Assembly (NCBI RefSeq): GCF_000021305.1
Contig: NC_011772.1
Span: 1,154,001-1,218,000, forward strand
DNA length: 64,000 bases
Origin: Bacillus cereus G9842
GTDB taxonomy: Bacteria; Bacillota; Bacilli; Bacillales; Bacillaceae_G
Direction: 5' to 3'
Under the pieces are notes generated by a model, which saw only the letters and a program-made list of their open reading frames with translations, ran no database searches and had not been told where the DNA came from. The translations under genes and the position numbers were made by a program. Positions 9,754 to 20,142 of this stretch are shown here, one piece after another. Position 1 is the first letter of the stretch, and the number at the start of each line of letters is the position of its first letter.

Positions 9754-10125
9754 ATGCAAAATAAAATTCAAGTTAAGAGCGTAGAAAAGAGAGAGAATGC
9801 GCTTATTTTTTGTGCGGAAAATAATGAAATAGAGGTAAAGGAGTTAAGTGCGCGTAATCACGTACTTGTAGACTCAGACAATTTATCATTTTTATATATT
9901 TTAGAAAACGAATCATCTTTCATTTATGTAAGTATTCCGCACACATGCTGGGAAGCAATGCATGAAGCGATGAATAACGATATAGTAATGTTCGTTCGTG
10001 TGAATGACGTTGAAATGGAATTAGAAAATTTAAAAGAAGAAGTAGAATATTTAGTTGAAAATATTGAAGGTAATGCAAATTACGGAGAAGAACTAGTAAC
10101 TGCTGTAGAAAAAGTATTTCTATAA
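9754..10125 (+). CDS. yjbL: Conserved hypothetical YjbL
   Basis: A 123-aa acidic protein in the position of B. subtilis yjbL, just before the alarmone synthetase. Nothing catalytic is visible. The C-terminal third is a Glu-rich probable helix or coiled coil (MELENLKEEVEYLVENI). GGAGG lies before the ATG. It probably heads the yjbL-relQ-nadK-rlu transcription unit. Function unknown. Confidence 0.8.
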   Translation: MQNKIQVKSVEKRENALIFCAENNEIEVKELSARNHVLVDSDNLSFLYILENESSFIYVSIPHTCWEAMHEAMNNDIVMFVRVNDVEMELENLKEEVEYLVENIEGNANYGEELVTAVEKVFL

Positions 10126-10155
10126 GCAAATGGATTGATTTTGGTGGTGGTTGAA

Positions 10156-10794
10156 ATGAATCGAAATTGGGAAGAATTTTTAGCACCTTACCATCAAGCG
10201 GTGGCAGAGCTGAAAGTGAAACTAAAAGGAATGCGTACTCAATTTGCAATGTTGACAGAGCATTCTCCAATTGAGTTTGTAACAGGAAGGGTAAAGTCGG
10301 TTGCTAGTATTATTGATAAAGCGGAGAAGAGAAATGTACCGCTAGATCGGCTGAGAGAAGATATGCAAGACATCGCGGGCCTTCGAATGATGTGTCAATT
10401 TGTTGATGAGATTAAGCCTGTTGTAGAATATCTTCGAAAACGAAATGACTTTGAAATCGTGGAAGAACGTGATTATGTCACGCAAAAGAAAGATAGCGGC
10501 TATCGCTCTTATCACGTTGTCATTAGTTACCCCGTTCAAACGATTCAGGGAGAAAAAAAAGTATTGGTAGAAATCCAAATACGCACGTTAGCAATGAACT
10601 TTTGGGCAACAATTGAGCATTCTTTAAATTATAAATATAGTGGACGTTTTCCTGAAGATATTAAAATACGCTTGCAACGTGCAGCGGAAGCGGCGTTTTT
10701 ATTAGATGAAGAAATGTCTTCTATTCGTCTTGAGATTCAAGAAGCGCAGAAGGCTTTTTCAAGAAAGCAAGAAACGAAAGATTCCGAATCATAA
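10156..10794 (+). CDS. relQ: Small alarmone synthetase RelQ (YjbM/SasB)
   Basis: A RelA-SpoT-like synthetase without hydrolase domain that makes (p)ppGpp from ATP plus GDP/GTP. The 212-aa product carries RVKSVASIIDKAEKR, DIAGLRMMCQF and the G-loop region KKDSGYRSYHVVI, followed by VEIQIRTLAMNFWATIEH, which are typical SAS motifs. The frame extends 7 codons upstream via TTG, but the ATG fits the ribosome-binding site GGTGGTGG and gives the B. subtilis length. Its location just upstream of NAD kinase matches B. subtilis yjbMNO. Confidence 0.95.
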   Translation: MNRNWEEFLAPYHQAVAELKVKLKGMRTQFAMLTEHSPIEFVTGRVKSVASIIDKAEKRNVPLDRLREDMQDIAGLRMMCQFVDEIKPVVEYLRKRNDFEIVEERDYVTQKKDSGYRSYHVVISYPVQTIQGEKKVLVEIQIRTLAMNFWATIEHSLNYKYSGRFPEDIKIRLQRAAEAAFLLDEEMSSIRLEIQEAQKAFSRKQETKDSES

Positions 10795-10812
10795 ACTAAA
10801 GGGTGTTGGGCG

Positions 10813-11610
10813 ATGAAATTTACAATTATGTCAAAGGGAGATCAATCATCAGATACACTGGCAAGCACGATGAAAGAGTACTTGTTAGATTTTGGATTTA
10901 CAATGGATGAAAAGGAACCCGATATTGTAATTTCTGTTGGGGGAGATGGAACGCTTTTATATGCGTTTCATCGTTATTATAATCGATTGGATGAAACAGC
11001 ATTTGTTGGTGTACATACAGGACATTTAGGTTTCTATGCAGATTGGTTACCGACAGAAGTAGAGAAATTAGTAATTGCGATTGCGAAAACACCATTCCAA
11101 GTGGTGGAATATCCGCTTTTAGAAGTGATTATTCGCTATGTGAATGGAAGTAAAGAGTCACAGTATTTGGCGATGAATGAGGCGACTGTAAAAAGTGCAG
11201 AAGGTACATTAGTAACAGAAGTAGAAATACGCGGAGAATATTTTGAAACATTCCGCGGGGACGGCCTTTGTATTTCTACTCCTTCAGGAAGTACGGCATA
11301 TAATAAAGCGCTTGGCGGAGCAATTATTCACCCTTCTATTGAAGCGATTCAAATTGCAGAAATGGCGTCCATTAACAATCGTGTGTTTCGTACTGTGGGA
11401 TCGCCACTCGTATTGCCGAAGCACCATACATGTGTGTTAAAGCCAGCTGCAGGAATGAACTTACAAATTACAGTGGATCATTTAACGATGGTTCATCAAG
11501 ATGTGAAATCAATCCAGTATCGCGTCGCAAACGAGAAAGTACGATTTGTTCGTTTCCGCCCGTTCCCGTTCTGGAAACGAGTTCGTGACTCGTTTGTTGC
11601 AGATAAATAG
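10813..11610 (+). CDS. nadK: NAD kinase
   Basis: ATP-dependent NAD kinase making NADP+. The 265-aa length is the usual short firmicute form. The signature VGGDGTLL (about residues 37-44), the AMNEAT segment near residue 122 and the glycine-rich [10 protein letters not shown] motif near residue 155 are all present. It follows relQ by 18 nt and is followed by the pseudouridine synthase by 14 nt, so the three are likely cotranscribed. Confidence 0.96.
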   Translation: MKFTIMSKGDQSSDTLASTMKEYLLDFGFTMDEKEPDIVISVGGDGTLLYAFHRYYNRLDETAFVGVHTGHLGFYADWLPTEVEKLVIAIAKTPFQVVEYPLLEVIIRYVNGSKESQYLAMNEATVKSAEGTLVTEVEIRGEYFETFRGDGLCISTPSGSTAYNKALGGAIIHPSIEAIQIAEMASINNRVFRTVGSPLVLPKHHTCVLKPAAGMNLQITVDHLTMVHQDVKSIQYRVANEKVRFVRFRPFPFWKRVRDSFVADK

Positions 11611-11624
11611 AAAGGGTTATAAAT

Positions 11625-12518
11625 TTGAACAGATTTACATTGAAATGGGATATAGGACTGGCTGAAGAGAGTACTTTAGTTAGGGAATTTTTGAAAACGA
11701 AAGGTATTTCTAAAGCCGCTTTAACGGATATAAAGTTTCACGGCGGGGCAATTGAAGTAAATGGTCAACATGCGAGTGTTCGTCATCAGTTGCGCGCTAG
11801 TGAAGAATTACGCATCTTTTTTCCAGTGGAGGAAAGAAGTGAAGGGATGATTGCAGAAGATATCCCTTTATGCATTGTATATGAAGATGATGCGGTTCTT
11901 ATCATTAATAAAGAGGCGAACATGTCAACGATTCCATCTAGGGAACATCCGACAGGGAGTGTTGCCAATGCGCTTTTATCTCATTATGATAAGCAGCATC
12001 TTGCAAGTACAGTACACATTGTAACACGGTTAGATCGTGATACTTCAGGGCTTATGCTTATTGCAAAAAATCGTTTCGTGCATCATCTTTTATCGAAGCA
12101 GCATCAACAAAAAGCTGTGAAACGAACGTATGAAGCAATTGTTCACGGTGAGATGGTAGAACGAGAAGGAATGATTGATGCACCAATTGGTCGGAAATCT
12201 GATAGCATTATTGAGCGAACGGTTTGTGAGGATGGACAAAGGGCAGTTACTCATTTTAAAGTAATTGATAGTACATATCATAAGACACATGTAGCGCTGG
12301 AGCTTGAGACAGGAAGAACGCATCAAATTCGTGTGCATATGGCTCATATAGGACATCCATTACTTGGTGATAACTTATATGGAGGAAGAAGGGATGAAAT
12401 GAAACGGCAAGCACTTCATAGTAAATCTTTGACGTTTTATCATCCTATTTTAGAGAAAGAAATGTCTTTCACTATAAAGATTCCAAGCGATATGCAAGAG
12501 TTACTTAGGAATGCTTAA
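11625..12518 (+). CDS. yjbO: RluD-family pseudouridine synthase (YjbO)
   Basis: An RluA/RluD-family enzyme converting uridine to pseudouridine in structured RNA. An S4-like segment lies within residues 1-70, and the catalytic motif TRLDRDTSGL (catalytic Asp) near residue 135. The later ETGRTHQIRVH motif is also clear. The start is TTG, with AAAGGG about 8 nt upstream and no better ATG. It is the last gene of the relQ-nadK unit. The exact RNA target cannot be read from sequence. Confidence 0.93.
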   Translation: MNRFTLKWDIGLAEESTLVREFLKTKGISKAALTDIKFHGGAIEVNGQHASVRHQLRASEELRIFFPVEERSEGMIAEDIPLCIVYEDDAVLIINKEANMSTIPSREHPTGSVANALLSHYDKQHLASTVHIVTRLDRDTSGLMLIAKNRFVHHLLSKQHQQKAVKRTYEAIVHGEMVEREGMIDAPIGRKSDSIIERTVCEDGQRAVTHFKVIDSTYHKTHVALELETGRTHQIRVHMAHIGHPLLGDNLYGGRRDEMKRQALHSKSLTFYHPILEKEMSFTIKIPSDMQELLRNA

Positions 12519-12562
12519 AAAGGGAACAAAATTCTTATGTTATAAAGAATTTTGTTCCCTTT
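12518..12562. terminator. Bidirectional terminator after yjbO
   Basis: A long stem (AAAAAGGGAACAAAATTCTT with its complement) flanked by T residues, between the convergent yjbO and the repeat protein gene. Confidence 0.88.
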
Positions 12563-12566
12563 TTTC

Positions 12567-13955
12567 TTAGCGGAATAATATTAAAATTTGGTTTTCACGC
12601 GTACGCTTTATAACGAAAAATCCACTTTCGGCTTTTGTAGCAATGCCATTGTCATTTGGACGACAATATCCATGCGTTTCGCAAGTGCCGTCATCACGTA
12701 CTAACATTTGCCCAATTAATCCGACAGGAAGCCACTCGGCGCGATCTTTTCTTGCTACATATTTGCAAGCTGGATCCCATTCTGTATTTAAAAGAGGTTG
12801 TATTTCTTCTGATTCCGTCCATACATATTGGCGTTTTCCAAAGTTGTCTGTTTTATAGCGTTTTTGCCAACTTAAAGCCCCGCTATTTCCTATAAGTGCA
12901 GGGGTTGCACTAGATATTCCTAAAATGAACGAATCGTGTGAAGTAGCTATCCGAATTTTTTCTTCGCTACTAAATGTAACGAAATAACCGACATCAATAG
13001 GTTTATGACCTTCTGTTTCAAACATTTGTGCAAAATCCGTTCCGCTTGCATTGTAAGACGCGCCCTCAATATACATTTCTCCATTATGGGCAAGCCATTT
13101 AGCACCGATATTATGGTCGGTGTCGTTTGCACCATTTGCAATAAACCAGGAATAAGCTTCTTCTGCAGTGCCGAAGCGCCCCATAATATGGCTACCTGCA
13201 AAATGAGCTGTTGATGTATGATGACCTTCCGCATGAGAAGAGAAGCCGTTAGCGATAGTTGCGGTTCCTTCTGCGTGTGCTGCTTCGCCTAAAGCAGTCG
13301 TCTGTTTACCCTCCGCATGAGAATAAGCACCGCCTGCTGTCGTTTCACTTCCCTCACTATGCGAACTATGTCCAGTTGCTTTTGAGTTGGATCCTTCTGC
13401 ATGAGAGAAAGAACCTTTTGCGTGTGTTAATAAGCCTTCCGCATGTGCTGCCATGCCCTCCGCATGAGAGTGAAGCCCCTCCGCATATGCATATCGGCCG
13501 CCCCTTTTAACTTTTGTATTTTCAGGTGTAGGTGTCTCAATTATGAGTGGTTTTTCAGTTTGTATATCATTCGATGAAGCTAATGCTTCTTTTATTTTTT
13601 TTACTTTGTTTATAATAGCAGCTGGAATTTCTGGTTCCACTTTTTTATTTATTGCTACAGAATTATTTTCTTCCGCCGTTTCTTCTGTTTGGTTAGAACG
13701 TAGTACCTGTTCATCTTGATTTGAGAGCTGTTTATTTTTTTGTTGCATCTTTATTTTTCTGCGATCGATTATGTGGTTCATCACAGCATTTTCTAAAGAG
13801 ACATATGTTGGTTTTACTTTGCTTTTTTTTGATGACTCTTGTTCTTCTAGTTCTTCTATGGCTGCAGCCCGAATGCTACACCAGTTGTTAATTCCGTACA
13901 TGGGCAGATATAAAGGGGGAAATTTTCTTTTTTGTTTAGAAGATTTTTTCTTCAT
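12567..13955 (-). CDS. SHAEG-heptad protein with Peptidase_G2-like C-terminus
   Basis: A 462-aa protein in three parts. Residues 1-150 are basic and charged, with Lys- and Gln-rich stretches and no signal peptide. Residues 154-244 are thirteen 7-residue repeats of the pattern x-x-x-H-A-E-G (for example SFSHAEG), resembling the left-handed coil of trimeric adhesin heads. Residues 300-462 resemble the phage tail-spike Peptidase_G2 / intramolecular-chaperone domain that self-cleaves after trimer assembly. AGGAGGTGA lies before the ATG. No other phage genes are nearby. A single cysteine-containing segment, NNWCSIRA, is at the N-terminus. It lies on the edge of the exosporium region, so a spore-surface filament is a possible role, but this is inference. 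Confidence 0.72.
   Translation of the reverse strand: MKKKSSKQKRKFPPLYLPMYGINNWCSIRAAAIEELEEQESSKKSKVKPTYVSLENAVMNHIIDRRKIKMQQKNKQLSNQDEQVLRSNQTEETAEENNSVAINKKVEPEIPAAIINKVKKIKEALASSNDIQTEKPLIIETPTPENTKVKRGGRYAYAEGLHSHAEGMAAHAEGLLTHAKGSFSHAEGSNSKATGHSSHSEGSETTAGGAYSHAEGKQTTALGEAAHAEGTATIANGFSSHAEGHHTSTAHFAGSHIMGRFGTAEEAYSWFIANGANDTDHNIGAKWLAHNGEMYIEGASYNASGTDFAQMFETEGHKPIDVGYFVTFSSEEKIRIATSHDSFILGISSATPALIGNSGALSWQKRYKTDNFGKRQYVWTESEEIQPLLNTEWDPACKYVARKDRAEWLPVGLIGQMLVRDDGTCETHGYCRPNDNGIATKAESGFFVIKRTRENQILILFR
13224..13496 (-). repeat. Heptad-coding tandem repeats
   Basis: Thirteen degenerate 21-bp units encode the x-x-x-H-A-E-G heptads. Recurrent core on the plus strand is CCTTCCGCATGAG. 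The repeats alternate between full HAEG and degenerate units (KATG, TAGG, TALG, IANG), suggesting an underlying 14-residue period. Confidence 0.8.
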
Positions 13956-13980
13956 TCTGTCACCTCCTGCGACATTATAT

Positions 13981-14034
13981 GTAAAGTAATTAAAAAAAGA
14001 TGCACTTTATTGCATCTTTTTTTAATTACTTTAC
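13981..14034. terminator. Perfect 24-bp inverted repeat, likely prpE terminator
   Basis: Arms of 24 bp (13981-14004 and 14011-14034) around a 6-nt loop, with no mismatch. The stem contains its own A7/T7 tracts, so it can terminate from either side. It lies after prpE and only 25 bp before the ATG of the SHAEG gene, so it abuts that gene's promoter. Confidence 0.75.
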
Positions 14035-14091
14035 CTAGTTTTATATGAGATCTGCCTAAATAATACGGTAATCTCTCGCTAAGTAAGGTAG

Positions 14092-14832
14092 TTATGAAAT
14101 TGGACGGAACTTCTCAGCGACAAAAGGTAAAGAAGAAGGGACAGAGATAGTCTCCATTTCAGGATAACGTAATCCGGTTAATTTGCCACCAAATACAGCA
14201 CCAGTATCAATATTGACTGTCTGATTGACGAATCGAGGTTCTTTTACTGGTGTATGTCCATATACAATCCAAGCTTGCCCCTTGTATTCTTGCGCCCAAT
14301 CGCGACGGACAGGTGAGCCATCGGCATGCTTTTCTCCTGTAATATCACCATATAATACAAAGGTTTGTACTTTTTTATCTCGTCTTCCTATGTAATCTTG
14401 CCGAATCCCAGCGTGACATACGATTACTTTTTTTTCATCTAGTATGTGGTAGAGTGGTGATTGTTCATAAAGAGTGATAAACTTTTCTTTTATAATGTTT
14501 TGCTTATGAGAAGGAAGTGCCTCATATTCAGCGACAGTTGTTTCAAGTCCGTGAGCGATTGTTACATTACGTCCAAGGAAAAATCGATATAGTTTATTAC
14601 AGTGATTTCCAGGAGCGTAATAAGCTTCTTTTTTATGTATGACAAGTTCCCATACAATTTCGATCATACGTAATGAATGAGGACCACGGTCTGTAATATC
14701 ACCAACGAATGCAAGTTTACGTTGTTCAGGGTGGATCGGTAGACCGCTACTCCAGTTATACCCTAGCTTCTCTGTTAAATTTTGAAACTCTTGGAAGCAT
14801 CCATGAATATCTCCTATAATGTCATATTTCAT
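14092..14832 (-). CDS. prpE: Bis(5'-nucleosyl)-tetraphosphatase PrpE
   Basis: A metallophosphoesterase of the PPP family, 246 aa. Motifs are in order: GDIHG at residues 7-11, GDITDRG near residue 44 and PGNHCNK near residue 78 (the family's GNHD with Cys instead of Asp), then VCHAGI. B. subtilis PrpE hydrolyses Ap4A and has been implicated in spore germination. It sits at the yjbP position after yjbO, beyond the inserted SHAEG gene. This is the last gene of strict B. subtilis-like order before the exosporium region. Confidence 0.9.
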
Positions 14833-14908
14833 ATTTAAACCTCCATCGTATTTTTCATTAGTATATCTAAAAAAGGATAGAGATAAAAATATAGCGTTTT
14901 TGTGTTGT

Positions 14909-16069
14909 TCATTTAAACATAAAGCTTTTCGTTCTTGAGCGAATATTTAAAATGAATCCAATCGCAATCATGTATGTAAGCAGTGAACTTCCTCCGTAGC
15001 TCATAAGAGGTAATGTTATCCCTGTAATGGGAAGTAATCCGATTGTCATCCCGATATTTTGGAATACTTGGAAAGTAAACATTCCGATTGTACCAGCGCA
15101 AATGTAACTACCGAAAGGGTCATTACTTTCTAAAGCGATATGAATCATTCGAAAAATGAGTAAGAAAAAAAGTGAAATAATGACACTTGCACCTAGAAAT
15201 CCAAATTGTTCAGCGACATTAGTGAAAATAAAATCTGTATGTGGTTCTGGAAAATATACTTGTCCATTTTCCCACCCCTTTCCTTGCATTTCTCCGGATC
15301 CAGTCGCTAAGAATGCTTGTCTTAATTGATAGCCTTGCGCATCATATTTGTAAGGTGCCAACCATCCGTAGAAGCGATTTAATTGATATTCTTTTAAAAT
15401 GTGTGCTTTAAAGAAATCTGTGTGAGTAAAAAATATATATATTAATGTAGATCCAGCCACGAAAGTACCTGAAACTAATCCGAAAATAAAACGCCATCGT
15501 ATGCCAGAAACTAGTATCATTGCTGCAAGCATCGCTGAAATGACCATTGTGTTTCCTAAATCTGGTTCTTTTGCAATAAGTAGTAGTGGTGGCAAGCTTG
15601 TCGCAAATATTTTTCCAAGTAATAAAAAATCGTCACGCATTGTTTGGGAAAAATATTTCTCATTATGATTTGCTATAATTCGTCCAATGACGATAATTAA
15701 AAACAATTTCATAATTTCAGAAGGCTGAAAATTTCCGATGCCTGGGAGCCTGTACCAAGCGGTAGCGCCTTTAATTGTAACGGCACCCGGTACTTGAAGT
15801 TCTAGTCCAATAAGTAGTACCATTGCAAAGCTATACAAATACCAAGCAATTTTTTGATAACGATCGAAATCGATAATCATAATAACACCAATGGCTATAA
15901 ATCCAATGAAGTACCATTGGATTTGCTTGAGTACAAAATTGACGTTTTGTAAAAATGGCGGTAAGGAGGCTTGCGCACTTGCAATAGCACAACAACTAAC
16001 AATCCCAATGGCAAATAAAATAAATAGTAATACGTAGTCTATTTGATATTGAGAATTTGAATCTTTCAA
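14909..16069 (-). CDS. rodA: SEDS glycosyltransferase, RodA type
   Basis: A multi-pass (about 10 helices) SEDS-family peptidoglycan polymerase of 386 aa. The motif around PEPHTDFIF near residue 277 and the later [20 protein letters not shown] stretch are closer to RodA than to FtsW. The conserved PSEIMK segment lies near residue 117. SEDS proteins polymerise lipid II together with a class B PBP, but none is adjacent. B. cereus-group genomes hold several SEDS paralogues; this one may be dedicated to a specific stage such as sporulation, which the sequence does not settle. Confidence 0.88.
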
Positions 16070-16187
16070 TGTAGGTATTCCTTTCTACTGCTCTTTATAG
16101 TAATGGATTTTATAGTATGAGAAAGAATGTATGAACTATACGAATGATTCACATATAGTCCATACACTTTTGATTTTGCAGAGTAGT

Positions 16188-17114
16188 TTAATTGTTTAAC
16201 TCTTTAATAATTATATCCAAACAATGGGCAAGACGTACATGTGCGTCAGGAAAAATATCTAGTTGATGAAGGTAGTATTTTAAGGAACTTTTACACCATT
16301 TGTAAGCACTAAGTAGAGCTGTTCTATAGTCTATAGTATTTTGTAAAAATCCATATTCTTTTGCTGTTATAACGAGGTGTGTGAAATCTTCGCAACCTTG
16401 AAGTAGTTTATTGTGTATTTGTTGTCCAGCATGGTAGCGAAATTGACTTAAAGGCTCAGAAATGTATATTGCATTTCCTTTAGAAAGTAAAGAAATCCAT
16501 GAGGCCATATCAACACTACAAGAATATTGTCGCTCTTTAAGGGTGCCAAAAGGTTCAGTGAGCAAGTTCTTTCGAAACAAAGTAGTTGTAGGTTCGCCGA
16601 TAATGTTGTGGCCGGCCTTTAGCATCCAGTCGCCTAAAAATATTCCGTTTAATGGTGTATCTTCGCTATATAACTTTTGTGTTGGATGGGCATCGCCGAT
16701 TAGATTTCCATGATCATCAATACGTACTCGATAAGAAGTAACAAGAGCAAGATCTTTATTGGAATCTTGCTCAAAATAGGCCATCATTTTTTGTATTTTA
16801 TGCTTATAAAACACGTCATCGTCCATTAAAAAATTTATATACTCACCATTTGATTTTTCTATGAGCATAAGGTCATTGTGAAATTGTCCTAGAGTAGAGA
16901 TATTTCGAATGTATGTTATATTTTTATAATTTGGTAAGTATTGTTCATGGATTAGAGTTGCTGTTTCATCATTTGTACTATCATCTCCGATGATGATTTC
17001 AATATTTGAATAAGTTTGTGCCAATGCACTTTCTAGAGCGATTTTGAAATAATGGGGTCGATTATAAGTGGGAATAAGGATAGAAACGAGGGGTAGATTT
17101 TTTTCACTCGCCAT
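16188..17114 (-). CDS. Family 2 glycosyltransferase
   Basis: A GT-A fold glycosyltransferase of 308 aa. It begins with VSILIPTYNRPHYFKIAL, then a D-D-x-T segment (IIGDDSTND), and the acidic metal-binding FLMDDDVFY near residue 105. The open frame extends 28 codons upstream, but the start used here has GAAAGGAAG and overlaps nothing. It is 13 bp downstream of a methyltransferase, likely the same transcript. Its location near bclA and the rhamnose operon suggests exosporium glycan transfer; the sugar is unknown. Confidence 0.85.
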   Translation of the reverse strand: MASEKNLPLVSILIPTYNRPHYFKIALESALAQTYSNIEIIIGDDSTNDETATLIHEQYLPNYKNITYIRNISTLGQFHNDLMLIEKSNGEYINFLMDDDVFYKHKIQKMMAYFEQDSNKDLALVTSYRVRIDDHGNLIGDAHPTQKLYSEDTPLNGIFLGDWMLKAGHNIIGEPTTTLFRKNLLTEPFGTLKERQYSCSVDMASWISLLSKGNAIYISEPLSQFRYHAGQQIHNKLLQGCEDFTHLVITAKEYGFLQNTIDYRTALLSAYKWCKSSLKYYLHQLDIFPDAHVRLAHCLDIIIKELNN

Positions 17115-17127
17115 ACATAACTTCCTT

Positions 17128-17880
17128 TCAGAAGCTTTTTTTTGTAAGAACAATATCTTGGTAACTTGTATATTCTGGTCTGCCGCACCATAAACCATAA
17201 TGTGGCTTATTGATTATTTCTAGACCATACTTATTCAATAGATTGCAAATATCTGTCTCAGGATAAGCAACTGCAAAATTGGGAATATCTTTATTTACAA
17301 CGTAGCAATTTTCAATTCGATGATAAAAACCTAATGTACTTTGTCCTGCATTTAAATAATAGGACGATTCAGGATTTATTAGAAAGAATGTAATGAAACA
17401 TCTCCCGTCTTTTTTTAATACACGTACAATTTCAGATACGTAATGTTCTAATTCTTTTGGAAGAAGATGTGTAAATACAGAAGTTAAAAAGATAAAATCG
17501 AATGTTCCGTCTTCATAGGGAAAACGATATTGAGAGGCATCTTCTTTTCCTTCTGGATTATAGAATTGATTGTATATGTCAACATGTTCAAAGTGAAAAT
17601 TATTACGCATAGTTGAAATGTTATTTTGACACCAAGTAATTCCATCTTTAAACAAATCAAATCCATAATATGCTCCATCATCATTTAAGTAATTCATTAA
17701 TGGTACAGCCATTCGGCCGACGCCGCAGCCTACATCTAATACTTTTTCATTTGATTTTAAAGCGCCAATTTGAATAAAATGCTTTAGGAACTCTTTTCCC
17801 ACCTTTTTGAAGTCGCCACCTACATATTGGACCAGTTCAGGAGGGGGGAGTAAAGTCATTTCTTTGTTAAGTTCGCTCAT
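17128..17880 (-). CDS. Class I SAM-dependent methyltransferase
   Basis: A 250-aa protein with a SAM-binding motif I, VLDVGCGVGRMAVPL, near residue 50, and motif II region DFIFLTSVFTHLLP near residue 140. The AAAGGGG site before ATG (MSELNKE) decides the start over an in-frame upstream ATG. It precedes the glycosyltransferase at 16188-17114. It may methylate a sugar of the spore-surface glycan, but the substrate is not determined. Confidence 0.83.
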   Translation of the reverse strand: MSELNKEMTLLPPPELVQYVGGDFKKVGKEFLKHFIQIGALKSNEKVLDVGCGVGRMAVPLMNYLNDDGAYYGFDLFKDGITWCQNNISTMRNNFHFEHVDIYNQFYNPEGKEDASQYRFPYEDGTFDFIFLTSVFTHLLPKELEHYVSEIVRVLKKDGRCFITFFLINPESSYYLNAGQSTLGFYHRIENCYVVNKDIPNFAVAYPETDICNLLNKYGLEIINKPHYGLWCGRPEYTSYQDIVLTKKSF

Positions 17881-18064
17881 GAGTATACCCCTTTCTTGTG
17901 TGAGAATATGCATTCACTCTATTAATAAAATTTTCAATTTGTAGTGAGAGAACAAAGGAAAACAATTGTTATATGTAAGGAGATTCCACAAAAGAAATAC
18001 TTAATTGGATTAGAAGTAAGAGAAGAATGAGTGAAAATGGAATCTCCTATAGATTAAATCTTGT

Positions 18065-18910
18065 TTATTCTTTTCTCCAATAAACGCCAAATACATCAAT
18101 TTTAGTAATAGGGGCTTTTAAATTTCGTTGCTTTCTAAAGTCTGTCACAGCCTCAGCGCATGGCGGTAGCCCGTAGTCATCGATAATTATATAGCCACCT
18201 TTAGAAACTTTATCATATAAGTTCATGAGACCATCCATGGTGGATTCGTACATATCACCATCAAGCCGTGCAATTGCTATTTTTTCAATTGGTGCTGTTG
18301 GTAAAGTATCTTTAAACCAACCTTTTAAAAATTTCACTTGATCATTTAGTAAATCATATTTTTTAAAATTCTCTTGTACTTGTTCTAAAGAGACGCGTAA
18401 GTAATCGAATGTGTGTAAATAATCACCGTAATCTTTTGGATATTGTTCTAGATTCGGTGCTGGCAAACCTTCAAATGAATCTGCGACCCACACAGTACGA
18501 TTCGTAATGTTGTTTGCTTGTAAAAAACCATTCATAAAAATGCATGATCCTCCGCGCCATACACCTGTTTCAATAAAATCTCCCTCTATATTTTCACGAA
18601 CAACGGTTTCCATTGCCTCTTGTAATTGGTTCATACGTTCTCGACCAATCATGCTATGTGCTGCTCTTGGCCAATCCATTCCATCATGACGTTCACTTTT
18701 TGAAACATTTGGTTTTACAATTTTTAAGTTATGGTTTTCGGCATATTGCTTAATGAATAAAGGGAGGGGGACTGTAACGGGTTCGAATTCTAGTTCTTTC
18801 GAAATATGTAGAGATGCGGGTAAGTATGCCTCATATTCCAACCATATTTCAAATAAAATTGTTTTCTTTAGCAATTCGAGATAAAGCTGAACAGCAGATT
18901 TACTTTCCAT
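18065..18910 (-). CDS. TylF/MycF-type sugar O-methyltransferase
   Basis: A 281-aa protein of the macrocin O-methyltransferase (TylF) family. The characteristic block GDFIETGVWRGGSCIFM lies near residue 114, WVADSFEGLPAP near residue 140, and a metal-binding aspartate stretch YIIIDDYGLPP near residue 245. TylF/MycF methylate deoxysugar hydroxyls in macrolides. Because bclA lies directly upstream and rmlACBD nearby, and BclA is known to carry 3-O-methyl-rhamnose, this is a good candidate for rhamnose 3-O-methylation (inference). A GCAGGAGG site precedes the ATG. Confidence 0.85.
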   Translation of the reverse strand: MESKSAVQLYLELLKKTILFEIWLEYEAYLPASLHISKELEFEPVTVPLPLFIKQYAENHNLKIVKPNVSKSERHDGMDWPRAAHSMIGRERMNQLQEAMETVVRENIEGDFIETGVWRGGSCIFMNGFLQANNITNRTVWVADSFEGLPAPNLEQYPKDYGDYLHTFDYLRVSLEQVQENFKKYDLLNDQVKFLKGWFKDTLPTAPIEKIAIARLDGDMYESTMDGLMNLYDKVSKGGYIIIDDYGLPPCAEAVTDFRKQRNLKAPITKIDVFGVYWRKE

Positions 18911-18987
18911 ATTTGTGCCTCCTGCAAAATGTCATACAACAATATGATTATGTAGCTAACGAATGTTTCATGATTGAATTTGAAATT

Positions 18988-19022
18988 GAAAAAGCAGTAA
19001 AACTGATATCAGTTTTACTGCT
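18988..19022 (-). terminator. Terminator of bclA
   Basis: A 30-bp perfect palindrome with arms AGCAGTAAAACTGAT (18993-19022), followed on the minus strand by TTTTT. It sits 10 bp after the bclA stop. Confidence 0.85.
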
Positions 19023-19032
19023 AAGTAAAAAA

Positions 19033-19998
<966 letters not shown>

Positions 19999-20142
19999 TC
20001 ATTATATAGTAGATGCAAAACCGAAAGAAAATGACACGGACATTTGAATTATTGAAAAGAAATCTTAAACTACTTGAACAATTTAAAAAAATGGAAAGTT
20101 TAGTATATGTATAACATATGATTGATTTGGAAGAGGGTGATT

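Noticed and set aside
13224..13496. Regular repeats suggesting a CRISPR array
   Set aside because: The unit is 21 bp without unique spacers and codes for heptads in one open frame.
12567..13955. Prophage remnant around the spike-like gene
   Set aside because: No integrase, capsid, tail, lysis genes or attachment sites flank it; neighbours are core genes.
17978..18048. 11-bp inverted repeat AGGAGATTCCA / TGGAATCTCCT with a 49-nt loop
   Set aside because: Loop is long and no T run follows; may be chance or a weak 3' structure.
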